This document shows, one piece after another, positions 28,274 to 38,841 of a stretch of 64,000 bases of DNA. A program made the position numbers and the translations under genes. The notes under the pieces are model-generated. The model saw only the letters and a program-made list of their open reading frames with translations, searched no databases and was not told the DNA's origin. Every line of letters begins with the position of its first letter. Within the stretch, counting starts at the first letter, position 1. This stretch comes from Devosia aurantiaca. GTDB lineage: Bacteria; Pseudomonadota; Alphaproteobacteria; Rhizobiales; Devosiaceae. Location: the NCBI RefSeq assembly GCF_011058215.1, contig NZ_JAALFG010000001.1, positions 1,245,001 through 1,309,000 of the forward strand. The letters are read 5' to 3'.

Positions 28274-29770
28274 ATGTCCGAGAAGACCAAGCTCATCACG
28301 CCGCGTCTGCCGCGTGGTTTTGAAGATCGCACCCCCGGCGAAATCGCCGCCGCAGGTGCCATGATCGGCAAGATCCGCGCAGTCTACGAGCGCTACGGCT
28401 TCGATCCCGTCGAAACGCCGCTTTTCGAGTACACCGACACCCTCGGCAAGTTCCTGCCCGACACCGACCGGCCCAATGCAGGCGTTTTCTCGCTGCAGGA
28501 CGACGACGAACAGTGGATGAGCCTGCGTTACGATCTCACCGCGCCGCTTGCCCGCTTCTTTGCTGAAAACTTCGAAAGCCTGCCAAAGCCATACCGCTCC
28601 TACCGCCAGGGCTATGTCTTCCGCAACGAAAAGCCCGGCCCCGGCCGCTTCCGCCAATTCATGCAGTTCGACGCCGATACCGTCGGGGCAGGCGGCCCGG
28701 AAGCCGACGCCGAAATGTGCATGATGATGGCCGACGTCATGGATGCGCTGGGCCTGCAGGGCCAGTACGTTGTCCGCGTCAACAACCGCAAGGTGCTCGA
28801 CGGCGTTCTTGCGACCGCGGGTGTCAGCACCGACGAGCAGAAGCTCACCGTCCTTCGCGCCATCGACAAGCTGGACAAGTTTGGTCCCGAAGGCGTTCGC
28901 CTGCTGCTCGGCGCCGGCCGCAAGGACGAGAGCGGCGACTTCACCAAGGGCGCCGGTCTCACGCCGGAGCAGATCGAGCCGATTCTCGCCTATGTCGATA
29001 GCGGCCTTCCCGCCGACGGCGTCGAAAAAGGCAGCAATGCCCATGTGGTCGCGACAATCAATACGCTCGCTGGCCTGATCGGTGGCTCCGAGACCGGCCT
29101 CCAGGGCGTCCAGGAACTCGCCTCCATCTTCGGTCTCGTCAGCGCCGCCGGCTTTGGCGGTCGCGTCATTCTTGACCCTTCCGTGGTCCGCGGCCTCGAA
29201 TATTACACCGGCCCGGTCTTCGAGATCGAACTGACCTTCAAGGTACAGAACGAAAAGGGCCAGGACGTTGTCTTCGGTTCTGTCGGTGGCGGCGGCCGCT
29301 ATGACGGTCTCGTCTCTCGCTTCCGCCGCGAACCGGTCCCCGCCACCGGCTTTTCCATCGGCGTTTCGCGCCTTGCCAATGCGCTCAAGCTTACCGGCAA
29401 TCTCGGCGCCGCCGAGCCCCTTGGCCCGGTCGTGGTCCTCGTCATGGACAAGGAGCAGATGGCTGGATACCAGGCCATGGTCTCCGAACTCCGCAATGCC
29501 GGCATCCGGGCCGAAATGTTTCTGGGGAACACCAAAAACTTCGGCAAGCAGGTTGCTTACGCCGACAAGCGCAATTCCCCCATCGCCATCATCGAAGGAT
29601 CGCAGGAGCGCGAACAGGGCGTGCTGCAGGTCAAGGACCTGATCGCCGGCAAGCTTGCGGCGCAAGCCATCACCGACAACGCCGAGTGGAAAGCCGCTCG
29701 TCCCGGCCAGTTCGAGATCAAGCGCGAAGAGCTTGTGCAAGCGGTCAAGAAGCTGCTGAGCGAGCAGTGA
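28274..29770 (+). CDS. hisS: Histidine--tRNA ligase
   Basis: 498 residues from the ATG at 28274 ([19 protein letters not shown]), a class II aminoacyl-tRNA synthetase charging tRNA-His. Visible motifs are [11 protein letters not shown] and [20 protein letters not shown] (motif 2, with the Arg that contacts ATP), the histidine-specific [15 protein letters not shown], and [10 protein letters not shown] (motif 3 region). A C-terminal anticodon-binding domain starts near residue 395. A much longer upstream reading frame is non-coding. It heads a hisS-hisZ-hisG block; a palindromic repeat separates it from hisZ. Confidence 0.97.
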   Translation: MSEKTKLITPRLPRGFEDRTPGEIAAAGAMIGKIRAVYERYGFDPVETPLFEYTDTLGKFLPDTDRPNAGVFSLQDDDEQWMSLRYDLTAPLARFFAENFESLPKPYRSYRQGYVFRNEKPGPGRFRQFMQFDADTVGAGGPEADAEMCMMMADVMDALGLQGQYVVRVNNRKVLDGVLATAGVSTDEQKLTVLRAIDKLDKFGPEGVRLLLGAGRKDESGDFTKGAGLTPEQIEPILAYVDSGLPADGVEKGSNAHVVATINTLAGLIGGSETGLQGVQELASIFGLVSAAGFGGRVILDPSVVRGLEYYTGPVFEIELTFKVQNEKGQDVVFGSVGGGGRYDGLVSRFRREPVPATGFSIGVSRLANALKLTGNLGAAEPLGPVVVLVMDKEQMAGYQAMVSELRNAGIRAEMFLGNTKNFGKQVAYADKRNSPIAIIEGSQEREQGVLQVKDLIAGKLAAQAITDNAEWKAARPGQFEIKREELVQAVKKLLSEQ

Positions 29771-29787
29771 TGCGTTCTGCTTTCAGT

Positions 29788-29871
29788 AGACCTCATCCTG
29801 AGCCCGTCGAAGGACGAGGTCGTGCCACGGTGCAAGCGACCTCGTGGTTCGACAGGCTCACCATGAGGTCT
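29788..29871. repeat. Palindromic repeat, AGACCTCATCCTGAGCCTGTCGAAGG family
   Basis: AGACCTCATCCTGAGC and GTCGAAGGACGAGGTCG on one side, and GTGGTTCGACAGGCTCACC and ATGAGGTCT on the other, with partial inverse pairing. Copies lie at 37515-37602 and, more diverged, 51094-51193. It is inserted between hisS and hisZ. Confidence 0.8.
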
Positions 29872-29888
29872 CTTCAGGAGTGCGCCCT

Positions 29889-30952
29889 ATGACCAACGCC
29901 GCGATGCGACGCGCGCAGCTCGAGACGCTGGTCGAGGCCCAGGGCGGCTACCGCGCCACGCCGCCTCTGCTGCTTTCCGCCGATCCCTATTTCGATCTCG
30001 CCGGCGAGGAGTTCGGGCGCCGTCTCCTGCTCACCACCGACCAGAGCGGCGCCGAATACTGCCTGCGCCCCGATTTCACCCTGCCCATCGTTGCCGATTA
30101 CATTGCCGCCGGCACGCGCGAGGCCGCGGCCTTCTCCTATCTTGGCCCCATCTTTCGCCAGCGCGAGACCGGCCCCGCCGAGTTCGACCAGGCCGGCATC
30201 GAGCTTCTCGCCCAGCCCGATGGCGACATCGCCCTCGATCAGGTGCTGACCTTTGCCCGCGCTGCGCTGTCGCTCTATGGGGTGGCGCCCAGTGTTCATC
30301 TGGGCGGCGTCGGCCTCTTCGAAGCACTGCTGCAGCAGGCGGATATGCCCGATGCCTGGCGCTCCCGCATCCGTCATCGCTTTGGCCACACCGAGGCCAT
30401 GGATCGCCTGCTCACCCGCCTCGAAGCCGCGCCCGATCTGCCGCGCAGCGAGCAGCCGAGCCGTGACGATCTGGTCGAGGACGTCACAGCCCGCATGGTC
30501 TCCGCCGGCCTCAGCCTGTCCGAGGGCCGCACCCCCGCCGAGATCGCCGACCGCTTCCTTGAGCAGCAAGCCCTGGACGCCGCGCACGTTCCGGCCGCGA
30601 CGCTGAAACTCCTGCGCGCCTATCTCGCCATCAAGGGCGATGCCCTCTCCGCTTTGCGCCAGCTCGAAACGCTTGGCGAGCAGCACCGGCTCTTTCTCGG
30701 CGCCCCGCTTCGCACCATCCGCAGGCACCTCGAAGGCCTGGGCGAAGCGCGCGTTACCTTCGACGCCAGCTTTTCGCCGCGCCTCGATTACTATACCGGC
30801 ATTGTCTTCGAAATGCGCGGGCAGGGGGCGCCGTGCTCGCCTCCGGCGGCCAATATGACCGCCTTCTGGAGCGCTTGGGTGCAACAGCGCCTATCGCCGC
30901 CTCCGGCTGCGCCCTTTGGGTCGATCGCCTTGAAGCGGAGTGGACGCGATGA
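29889..30952 (+). CDS. hisZ: ATP phosphoribosyltransferase regulatory subunit, frameshifted
   Basis: About 354 residues from the ATG at 29889. It has the HisS-like catalytic fold without the anticodon domain (CLRPDFTLPIVADYIA, FSYLGPIFRQRETGPAEFDQAG, and RLDYYTGIVFEMRG). HisZ is needed by the short-form HisG as activator and histidine sensor. The frame breaks in GGGGG at 30834-30838; one added G gives GGAVLASGGQYDRLLERLG and ends exactly at TGA 30950-30952, overlapping the hisG start. This shows that the full gene was intended and the break is probably an error. Confidence 0.92.
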
Positions 30953-31641
30953 GCCTGACCCTCGCCGTCCCCTCCAAGGGCCGCCTTGAAGAACTGACCC
31001 GCGCCTGGTTCGCCGAACGCGGTCTCACCATCACCCGCCCCGGTGGCGCCCGATCTTATCTCGGCGCCATCGAAGGCCTGCCGGACGTGACCGTTCGCTT
31101 CTACCCGGCGTCCGAAATTGCCCGCGAACTGATCCGCGGCAATATAGATCTGGGCGTCACCGGCCGCGACTTGATCCACGAAACCAGCGAAACCGGCCCC
31201 GCTTCGGTAGACTTCGCGCGCGACCTCCAGTTCGGCCATGCCGATGTCGTCGTCGCCGTCCCCGATGCCTGGATCGACGTCACGCATATGCATGACCTGG
31301 CCGATGTTGCTTCCGATTTTCGCTCCCGCCATGGCCGCTGGCTGCGCATCGCAACCAAATACATCACCATCACGCGCCAGCATTTCGCCCGTGCCGGCAT
31401 CGCCGAATACCGCATCGTCGAAAGCCTCGGCGCCACGGAAGCGGCCCCTGCCTCCGGCGTCGCCGATATCGTGGTCGACATCACCTCCACCGGCTCGACC
31501 TTGGCCGCCAATGGCCTGCGTGTCTTGGAAGATGGCGTAATGCTGAAAAGCGAAGCCAACCTGATCGTGTCCAGGACTGCCGATTGGTCCGCACCCCGCA
31601 AGAGGGCGCTCGACGATCTTCTTTCGCGCCTGGGAGACTGA
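30949..31641 (+). CDS. hisG: ATP phosphoribosyltransferase, short form
   Basis: 230 residues from the ATG at 30949, which overlaps the hisZ stop (ATGA). It catalyses the first step of histidine biosynthesis, joining ATP and PRPP. It lacks the C-terminal ACT-like regulatory domain of the long form, so it depends on HisZ next door. The PRPP-binding region is at about residues 145-170 (GATEAAPASGVADIVVDITSTGSTL), the typical HisG signature with ADIVVDITSTGSTL. Confidence 0.97.
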   Translation: MSLTLAVPSKGRLEELTRAWFAERGLTITRPGGARSYLGAIEGLPDVTVRFYPASEIARELIRGNIDLGVTGRDLIHETSETGPASVDFARDLQFGHADVVVAVPDAWIDVTHMHDLADVASDFRSRHGRWLRIATKYITITRQHFARAGIAEYRIVESLGATEAAPASGVADIVVDITSTGSTLAANGLRVLEDGVMLKSEANLIVSRTADWSAPRKRALDDLLSRLGD

Positions 31642-31642
31642 G

Positions 31643-31834
31643 ATGGAGCTCGCCCTCGTCTTCCTCGTCGTGGTTATCGGCGTCGGCGTCATTGCCTATG
31701 CCGGCATGCGCAATCCCAGGACCCGCCGTTCATCCGATGGCGGCGATGGCGGTTCCTACGTTGCCTTCGACCGCGATCAAAGCGCGAACGACACTGCTGA
31801 CGCCGGTGGCGACGGGGGCGTTGGTGGCGACTGA
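31643..31834 (+). CDS. Small single-pass membrane protein
   Basis: 63 residues. One hydrophobic helix (LALVFLVVVIGVGVIAYAG, residues 3-21) is followed by a short soluble tail rich in Gly and Asp. It begins two bases after the hisG stop, so it is probably cotranscribed. No known domain; function unknown. Confidence 0.65.
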   Translation: MELALVFLVVVIGVGVIAYAGMRNPRTRRSSDGGDGGSYVAFDRDQSANDTADAGGDGGVGGD

Positions 31835-31896
31835 GCCGCCATTGCCTCTTCGGACCAAATCACGGCACAAGACTTTTATGTCCGCCGGGGGCGCAT

Positions 31897-33117
31897 GTGG
31901 CTGAGACGCTCGAACTGACCATCCTGATGCCCTGCCTCAACGAGGCGGAAACGCTGGCCACCTGCATCGACAAGGCGCAAAGCTTCCTTGCCCGCACCGG
32001 CATCTCCGGCGAAGTGCTGATCGCCGATAACGGCTCGACCGATGGGTCGCAGGCAATCGCCACGGCCCACGGCGCCCGCGTCGTCCATGCCGACCAGCGC
32101 GGCTACGGTGCTGCGCTTTCCTCGGGTATTGCCCACGCCCGAGGCCGTTTCGTCATCATGGGCGATGCCGACGACAGCTACGATTTTGCCAATCTCGATC
32201 TCTTTGTGGCTGCGCTGCGCAATGGCGCCGATCTCGTCATGGGCAATCGTTTCGCTGGCGGCGTCGCCCCCGGCGCCATGCCCTGGCACCACCGCTATAT
32301 CGGCAATCCGGTGCTGAGCTTCCTCGGTCGCCTGTTCTTCCGAACCCCGATCCGCGACTTTCATTGCGGCCTGCGTGGCTTTTCTCGCGACGCCATCCGC
32401 AATCTCAACCTGCGCACCACCGGCATGGAATTCGCCTCCGAAATGGTGGTCAAGGCAACGCTCAGCCGGCTCGACGTGCGCGAAGTGCCGACGACCCTCA
32501 AGAAAGACGGCCGTTCGCGCCCGCCGCATCTGCGTTCCTTCCGCGACGGCTGGCGCCACCTGCGCTTCCTGCTGCTGTTTTCGCCCCGCTGGCTCTTTCT
32601 TTATCCCGGCGTCGCCCTGGTCTGGATCGGTCTCGTCGTCGGCTCCCAGCTTGTCCGCGGCCCGGTGACCATCGGGTCGGTGACCTTCGATGTGCACACC
32701 CTGATCGTAGCGGCGCTTTGCGTCATCATGGGTGTCCAGTCCATCGCCTTTGCCATCATCGGACGCCGCTTTGCCTCCCGCTACGGCTTTATCCCGCGCT
32801 CCGGCACCTATGACCGCTTGCTCGAATGGCTGACGCTCGAGCGCATCCTTCTGATCGCGATCCTGCTGATGTTGAGCGGAATTTCCGCCATGGTCTGGGG
32901 CCTGACCCAATGGGCGCAACGTGATTTCGGCCCCTTGACCTCGCACGCGACGCTGCGGGCGGTCATCCTAGCAATGACGGCTCTGGTCACTGGCTTTCAG
33001 CTAATGATGAGCGGCTTCATGTCCTCGATGATCAACATTCCCATCTACGAACGCCGCGTCGCCGACACCGACCCTGTCGATCGCCAGCGGCGCCATTCGG
33101 ACCTGCCAAACGCATGA
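31897..33117 (+). CDS. Glycosyltransferase family 2, membrane-bound (polyprenol-phosphate type)
   Basis: 406 residues from a GTG at 31897. The N-terminal GT-A domain shows ILMPCLNEAETLATCID, ADNGSTDGS, and the metal-binding GDADDSYDF (residues 89-97), with FRTPIRDFHCGLRGF later, typical of dolichol/undecaprenyl-phosphate glucose or mannose synthases. The C-terminal third has about four membrane helices. It would transfer a sugar from a nucleotide donor to a polyprenyl phosphate at the inner membrane. The donor is unknown. The stop overlaps the TSUP gene by four bases. Confidence 0.92.
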   Translation: MAETLELTILMPCLNEAETLATCIDKAQSFLARTGISGEVLIADNGSTDGSQAIATAHGARVVHADQRGYGAALSSGIAHARGRFVIMGDADDSYDFANLDLFVAALRNGADLVMGNRFAGGVAPGAMPWHHRYIGNPVLSFLGRLFFRTPIRDFHCGLRGFSRDAIRNLNLRTTGMEFASEMVVKATLSRLDVREVPTTLKKDGRSRPPHLRSFRDGWRHLRFLLLFSPRWLFLYPGVALVWIGLVVGSQLVRGPVTIGSVTFDVHTLIVAALCVIMGVQSIAFAIIGRRFASRYGFIPRSGTYDRLLEWLTLERILLIAILLMLSGISAMVWGLTQWAQRDFGPLTSHATLRAVILAMTALVTGFQLMMSGFMSSMINIPIYERRVADTDPVDRQRRHSDLPNA

Positions 33118-33867
33118 TTTCTGATCCGCTTGTTCTCGTCGCGCTCGGCTTTGTCGGCCTGGCCGCAGGCTTCGTCGATGCCATTGCCGGGGGCGGCGGC
33201 ATGCTCTCTGTGCCCGCCCTTCTCGCCGCGGGCCTGCCGCCGGTCGCGGCTCTTGCCACCAACAAGATGCAGTCCGTCATCGGCACCATCATGGCCGTGA
33301 TCACCTATTGGCGCCGCGGCTTTCGTCGATCTGCGCCGCCTGGCGCCTGCCATTGCCGCAAGCTTTGCGGGCAGCATTTTGGGCGCCCTGACCGTCAGCC
33401 GCATCGATACATCATTGCTCAACCTGGCAGTGCCGGTGGCACTGATCGCGATTGCGCTCTATTTCCTTTTCGCGCCAAAACTCAGCGATGCCGACCGCGC
33501 CTCGCGGCTGCCGTTCGAACCCTTCGTTCCGGTCCTCGGCTTCGTCGTTGGCTTTTACGACGGCATCTTCGGCCCCGGCACCGGATCGTTCTTCACGGTC
33601 GGTTTCGTCGTGCTCTTCGGGCTTGGCCTCACCCGCGCCACCGGCAGCACCAAGGCACTCAATGTCACCTCCAACCTTGCGGCGCTGGTGATCTTCATTC
33701 CACAAGGCCAGGTCATCTGGCCGATCGCCCTCGTCATGGCCATCGGCCAGATCGCAGGCGGCTATATCGGCGCACGCACCGGCATCCGCTATGGCGCCGC
33801 CGTCATCCGCCCGCTCGTCGTGGTCGTCTCAATCGCCATGGCGCTGAAACTGATCTTCTTCCCTTAG
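33114..33867 (+). CDS. TSUP family transporter (TauE/SafE), frameshifted
   Basis: About 250 residues with eight apparent membrane helices. The N-terminal repeat has the family motif AAGFVDAIAGGGGMLSVPALLAAGLPP, and the second half repeats it as VVGFYDGIFGPGTGSFF. TSUP proteins move sulfite, sulfonates or similar anions. The frame breaks at TTT 33321-33323, apparently one extra T; removing it joins YWRRGF to VDLRRLAPAIAASFAGS. It overlaps the glycosyltransferase gene start-to-stop and ends over the convergent BrnA-like gene by four bases. Confidence 0.9.
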
Positions 33868-34100
33868 GCGGAATCGAGTCCGGCCGCAGCGCGCAGCGCC
33901 GCATTGATGCGCTCCTGCCAGCCAGGGCCATCATCTTGAAAATGCTCGAGCACGGCGCGATCCAGCCGGATCGACACCAGCTCCTTGCCTTCCGGAGGGC
34001 TGGCCGCTTTTGCCGGCACCGCAAAATCCGGCTTGGGCGCAGCGCTCTTAAACACTGCCTCCGCCTCGTCGAATGCATTCCCTCGTCCTGGCCTGCGCAT
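33864..34100 (-). CDS. BrnA-like antitoxin (DUF4415)
   Basis: 78 residues. The C-terminal half VSIRLDRAVLEHFQDDGPGW then QERINAALR is the BrnA/DUF4415 ribbon-helix-helix pattern (RLD..VL..F...G.GWQ.RIN..LR). BrnA normally pairs with a BrnT ribonuclease toxin encoded just upstream. No brnT is present here. Instead hicA and hicB lie 10 bases upstream on the same strand. It may be an orphan antitoxin, or an extra DNA-binding repressor of the hic operon. Confidence 0.8.
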   Translation of the reverse strand: MRRPGRGNAFDEAEAVFKSAAPKPDFAVPAKAASPPEGKELVSIRLDRAVLEHFQDDGPGWQERINAALRAAAGLDSA

Positions 34101-34110
34101 GTCTTTCTCC

Positions 34111-34511
34111 TTAGTCGATCAGTTCGCGACGGGCAGCTGAAGCGAGGAAAGCGGATCGGGTCTGGCCCCTCGAACGAGCCTCTTCGTCAATGGCGCGCAA
34201 CAAACCAAGATCGAGTGACACATTGATCCTCGTCGTGGAGCCAAGGTCGCGGACCAGGGGAACGAGCGCGAAGCTTGCACCTTCCAGATCCTCCGCAAGA
34301 GCATCGTCGTTGACGATCACCTCGAGCGGCCGGGGGCGGGCACCGGCTCACCGTCAGCCTCCATGCTGCTGATGTGAAAGGCCAAGGCTTCGGCACCATT
34401 GGCGATAACTGCGTCCATCGTATCGCCAACGGAAATGCAGCCAGGGACATCCGGGAAGCTGATGCCATAAGAGCTGTCACTGTCTTTGTGAATAAAAGCG
34501 ACGTAGCGCAT
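34111..34511 (-). CDS. hicB: HicB-type antitoxin, frameshifted
   Basis: About 133 residues from the ATG at 34511, one base after the hicA stop, with AGAGGT as ribosome-binding site. The N-terminal half reads MRYVAFIHKDSDSSYGISFP then DVPGCIS, the partly degraded RNase-H-like fold of HicB. The C-terminal half (TTRINVSLDLGLLRAIDEEA) is a ribbon-helix-helix DNA-binding domain. The frame breaks in GGGGG at 34332-34336 (C-run on the coding strand); one added base joins the halves. It should neutralise HicA and repress the operon. Confidence 0.9.
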
Positions 34512-34512
34512 G

Positions 34513-34713
34513 TTACCTCTCGAGCCAGCCGGCCTGCCGATAAACTGATCGTAGCGTGCCGATGGGGATGTCCTTGTTCGGGTGAGGGACGGTGACCCGT
34601 CCGGGCCGCTCGGCATGCTTGAACTGGTGGTGGTCGCCTTTGACCTCCACCAAAAACCAACCCTCTCGCTCCAACATGGCGATCAGCTTACGGCTGTTCC
34701 GCTCCAGATGCAT
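34513..34713 (-). CDS. hicA: HicA-type toxin
   Basis: 66 residues from the ATG at 34713. The protein has the small double-stranded-RNA-binding-like fold: SRKLIAMLEREGWFLVEVKG, then DHHQF (residues 27-31) and KHAERPGRVTVPHP, matching the HicA pattern with the active-site His in a GxHHxF stretch. HicA is an mRNA interferase. The usual order in this family, toxin first and antitoxin second, is kept. The operon continues with a BrnA-like gene. Confidence 0.9.
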   Translation of the reverse strand: MHLERNSRKLIAMLEREGWFLVEVKGDHHQFKHAERPGRVTVPHPNKDIPIGTLRSVYRQAGWLER

Positions 34714-34793
34714 ATGGATCACGCATCCCAACCTCACATCTGCCGTGTAAAATAATACACACGACACCGGTCATCAAGGTTGTTCGGCGCAAG

Positions 34794-34822
34794 AAAAAGG
34801 CCCCGGTGTTTCCACCGAGGCC
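34794..34822 (-). terminator. groESL terminator
   Basis: On the minus strand GGCCTCGGTG-GAAA-CACCGGGGCC is followed by TTTTT. It lies 165 bases past the groEL stop. The intervening stretch holds GC-rich sequence without a coding frame, and a small hairpin AGTTCGC-TTTT-GCGAACT that overlaps the groEL stop codon. Confidence 0.8.
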
Positions 34823-34986
34823 TTCCACAAAGATCGTGACTGGGAAGAAACGATCCTTGAAACATTGTTCTATCAGGCGGCAACGCCGCCCGGCCGTCGG
34901 CCGCCCTCGCGGAGGACCAGCGGTCGGCATGTCGCCGACCGCGATACGGTCCGTGAGCGAAGGAGAGTCTAGTTCGCTTTTGCGAA

Positions 34987-36639
<1,653 letters not shown>

Positions 36640-36680
36640 TTAAAGAGTGGGTTGGAAGGGGACGAAATGGGGTCGAAAGC

Positions 36681-36971
36681 TTACGCTTCGACGATGCCCA
36701 TGATGTCCGATTCCTTCATGATGATGAGGTCTTCGCCGTTAAGCTTGACCTCGGTGCCGCTCCACTTGCCGAAGAGCACGCGATCGCCGGCCTTGACGTC
36801 GAGCGCATTGATCTTGCCCTGTTCGTCACGGGCGCCAGGGCCCACGGAAACGATCACGCCCTCGGAGGGCTTTTCCTTGGCGGTGTCGGGGATGATGATC
36901 CCGCCTTTGGTCTTTTCTTCACTGTCGACGCGACGGACGACCACGCGGTCATGCAGGGGACGGAAGCCCAT
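36681..36971 (-). CDS. groES: Co-chaperonin GroES
   Basis: 96 residues. [20 protein letters not shown] and the mobile-loop segment [14 protein letters not shown] are typical. It caps the GroEL cylinder. First gene of the operon; the start is 46 bases from the CIRCE element. Confidence 0.99.
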   Translation of the reverse strand: MGFRPLHDRVVVRRVDSEEKTKGGIIIPDTAKEKPSEGVIVSVGPGARDEQGKINALDVKAGDRVLFGKWSGTEVKLNGEDLIIMKESDIMGIVEA

Positions 36972-37016
36972 GATAATTTCCTCTTGGCATCATTTCTGAA
37001 TGCAATTTCGGACCGG

Positions 37017-37043
37017 TTGGCACTCAAACGAAACGAGTGCTAA
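37017..37043. promoter_or_regulatory. CIRCE element (HrcA operator)
   Basis: TTGGCACTC (37017-37025), nine bases, GAGTGCTAA (37035-37043). This matches the CIRCE consensus TTAGCACTC-N9-GAGTGCTAA at all but one position. It lies just downstream of the predicted transcription start of groESL, so HrcA binding would block the operon outside heat stress. Confidence 0.96.
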
Positions 37044-37055
37044 CAGGCTGGCCGG

Positions 37056-37084
37056 ATATAGGGAGCAGGGCGGAGAAGAGTCAA
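37056..37084 (-). promoter_or_regulatory. Promoter of groESL
   Basis: Reading on the minus strand, TTGACT (37084-37079), a 17-base spacer, and CTATAT (37061-37056). This fits the alphaproteobacterial housekeeping promoter pattern. The CIRCE element follows 12 bases downstream. Confidence 0.75.
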
Positions 37085-37152
37085 GGCGCGTGAACCGAAG
37101 TTTTTTCTCACGCGTTGAAGACCCGAAGATGACTGCGTCAAAGGAGACTTCA

Positions 37153-37500
37153 ATGTCCGAAATCGCCACTATCACGCCGGTCGACGGTCGCGTGCATATC
37201 TATTTCGACGATGGCGAAATTGCGAGCTCCATCCGGGCCATGCGGCTCGAACGCCCCGGCGAGGAGCCTCGCGTCTATCTGCCGCTCGAAGACGTACACC
37301 CGCAGATTCTGGAAGCATCCGACACCACCAGCGAAGACGATGGCCTGGGCGCCGCGCACTATTACACCATCAAGACCCTGACCGCCGACGGCGTCGACGA
37401 AGCCTGGTACCACCCCTATGCCGAAGGCCAGTACGAGCCGTTGCGCGACCTCCTGACCTTTGGCGGCGACCGGATCAAGATCAGCACCACCGAGGTCTAA
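37153..37500 (+). CDS. DUF427 domain protein
   Basis: 115 residues from the ATG at 37153, after an AAGGAG site about ten bases upstream. The sequence (VHIYFDDGEIASSIRAMRLE, VYLPLEDVHPQILEASDTTS, then DEAWYHPYAEGQYEPLRDLL) follows the DUF427 pattern of beta strands around a PREDV and a tryptophan/proline-rich end. The function of the family is not established. It is transcribed away from groESL with the groESL promoter between them. Confidence 0.75.
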   Translation: MSEIATITPVDGRVHIYFDDGEIASSIRAMRLERPGEEPRVYLPLEDVHPQILEASDTTSEDDGLGAAHYYTIKTLTADGVDEAWYHPYAEGQYEPLRDLLTFGGDRIKISTTEV

Positions 37501-37514
37501 AGCCATCAACGAGT

Positions 37515-37602
37515 AGACCTCATCCTGAGCCTGTCGAAGGACGAGGTCGTGGCACCATCTGCGTGACCGTCGTCGTGGTTCGACACGCTCACCATGAGGT
37601 CT
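37515..37602. repeat. Palindromic repeat, AGACCTCATCCTGAGCCTGTCGAAGG family
   Basis: A second close copy of the element at 29788-29871. Its arms AGACCTCATCCTGAGC and ACCATGAGGTCT bracket it. It lies between two small genes. Confidence 0.8.
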
Positions 37603-37677
37603 CGACGACGACTCGCATGTTAGCCACGAGCAACTTATCTCTTTCCCCTCCACCCACTCTGGTCCATAAGGCCCGTC

Positions 37678-37866
37678 ATGAGCGAACAACCAACCTACGA
37701 AATCAAGCTGACCCGCAAGGGCGGCATGGGCGCCAACACCAATTGGCACTGGGAAGTCCAGGATGCGACCGGCAAACCCGTCAAGACCGGCAGCGCCGTG
37801 GGCGAAGAGCATAAGGCATTCGCCACTGCGCGCATTGCCAAGGAAAAGCTCGAAGCCGGCAAGTAA
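37678..37866 (+). CDS. Small hypothetical protein
   Basis: 62 residues, charged and soluble, with NTNWHWEVQDATGKPVKTGS and a C-terminal helix AFATARIAKEKLEAGK. I do not recognise a family. The composition is like its neighbours. It may be cotranscribed with the DMT transporter gene 17 bases downstream. Confidence 0.65.
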   Translation: MSEQPTYEIKLTRKGGMGANTNWHWEVQDATGKPVKTGSAVGEEHKAFATARIAKEKLEAGK

Positions 37867-37883
37867 GGCCTGAAGGAATTGCC

Positions 37884-38841
37884 GTGGCCCGCGCCGCCGA
37901 TCACGCCGTCGAGCCACGGCTCCCAGTCTCGCCCCTAAGGGGCATTCTGCTTAAAGTCATATCGGTGGCCTGCTTTGTGGTCATGGCCACGATGCTCAAG
38001 GCCACCGAAACCATCCCCCGGGGAAATGGTGTTCTTCCGCTCGTTTTTCGCCATGCTGCCGGTGCTGGCCTTCCTGGTCTGGCGGCGCAAGCTCTCCAAG
38101 GCTTTCGAGACCAAGCGGCCGCTTGGGCACGTTCTGCGCGGCCTCATAGGCGTCGCTTCGATGGGCCTCACCTTCTTTGCCCTGACCCGCCTGCCGCTGC
38201 CTGAGGCGACGGCGATCGGCTATGCCTCGCCGCTGATCATCGTCATCCTCTCGGCGCTGCTTCTTCATGAGCGCGTACAGATCTTCCGCTGGACCACGGT
38301 GCTGATCGGTCTGGTTGGCGTCTGCATCATTCTCTGGCCGCGCCTTACGGTCTTTTCCGGCGGCGAAGCTATCGGCGATGCCGAAGCGGTCGGTGCGCTC
38401 ATGGCGCTGTCGGGCGCAATCCTTTCATCCTTCGCCATGCTGCAGGTCCGCACCCTTGTGCAGACCGAACGCACCGAGGCCATCGTTACCTACTTCTTCA
38501 TCAGCGCCAGCATTCTGAGCCTGCTGACGCTGCCCTTCGGCTGGGTCTGGCCGACGCCCGCACAGGCGGCACTGCTGATCGGCGCCGGATTTTTCGGCGG
38601 CATCGGCCAGCTTTTGCTGACCTCATGCTATCGCTATGCCGACATGTCGGTCATCGCGCCCTTCGAATATGTGTCGCTGATCCTCACCATCATCATCGGC
38701 ATGGTCATCTTCGCCGATGTGCCGACCATTCCGATGGTCGTGGGCGCCATCATCATCGTCGGCTCCGGCATCGCCGTCATCCTGCGCGAACGCTGGCTCG
38801 GCCTCGATCGCCGCCGCGCCCGCGAGGCCAATACGCCTTAG
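37884..38841 (+). CDS. DMT/EamA family transporter, frameshifted
   Basis: About 318 residues with ten apparent membrane helices in two EamA halves. The GTG start at 37884 has AAGGAA six bases upstream. The frame breaks in the CCCCCGGGG run at 38015-38023 with an apparent extra base; removing it gives LKATETIPGEMVFFRSFFAM, with the EamA motif (V.FFR..FA) intact. Such proteins export metabolites or drugs across the inner membrane. The substrate is unknown. It converges on the sigma54-type regulator gene with a four-base overlap of stop regions. Confidence 0.88.

Noticed and set aside
27863..29740. A 625-codon open frame antisense to hisS
   Set aside because: hisS is certain; the antisense frame has shadow composition only.
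33864..34100. A BrnT toxin gene next to the BrnA-like gene
   Set aside because: Upstream is hicB, downstream the convergent TSUP gene; no BrnT-like frame on either strand.
37056..37084. A heat-shock (RpoH) promoter for groESL
   Set aside because: The hexamers TTGACT and CTATAT with 17-base spacing fit the housekeeping sigma factor; no clear RpoH-type boxes were seen.
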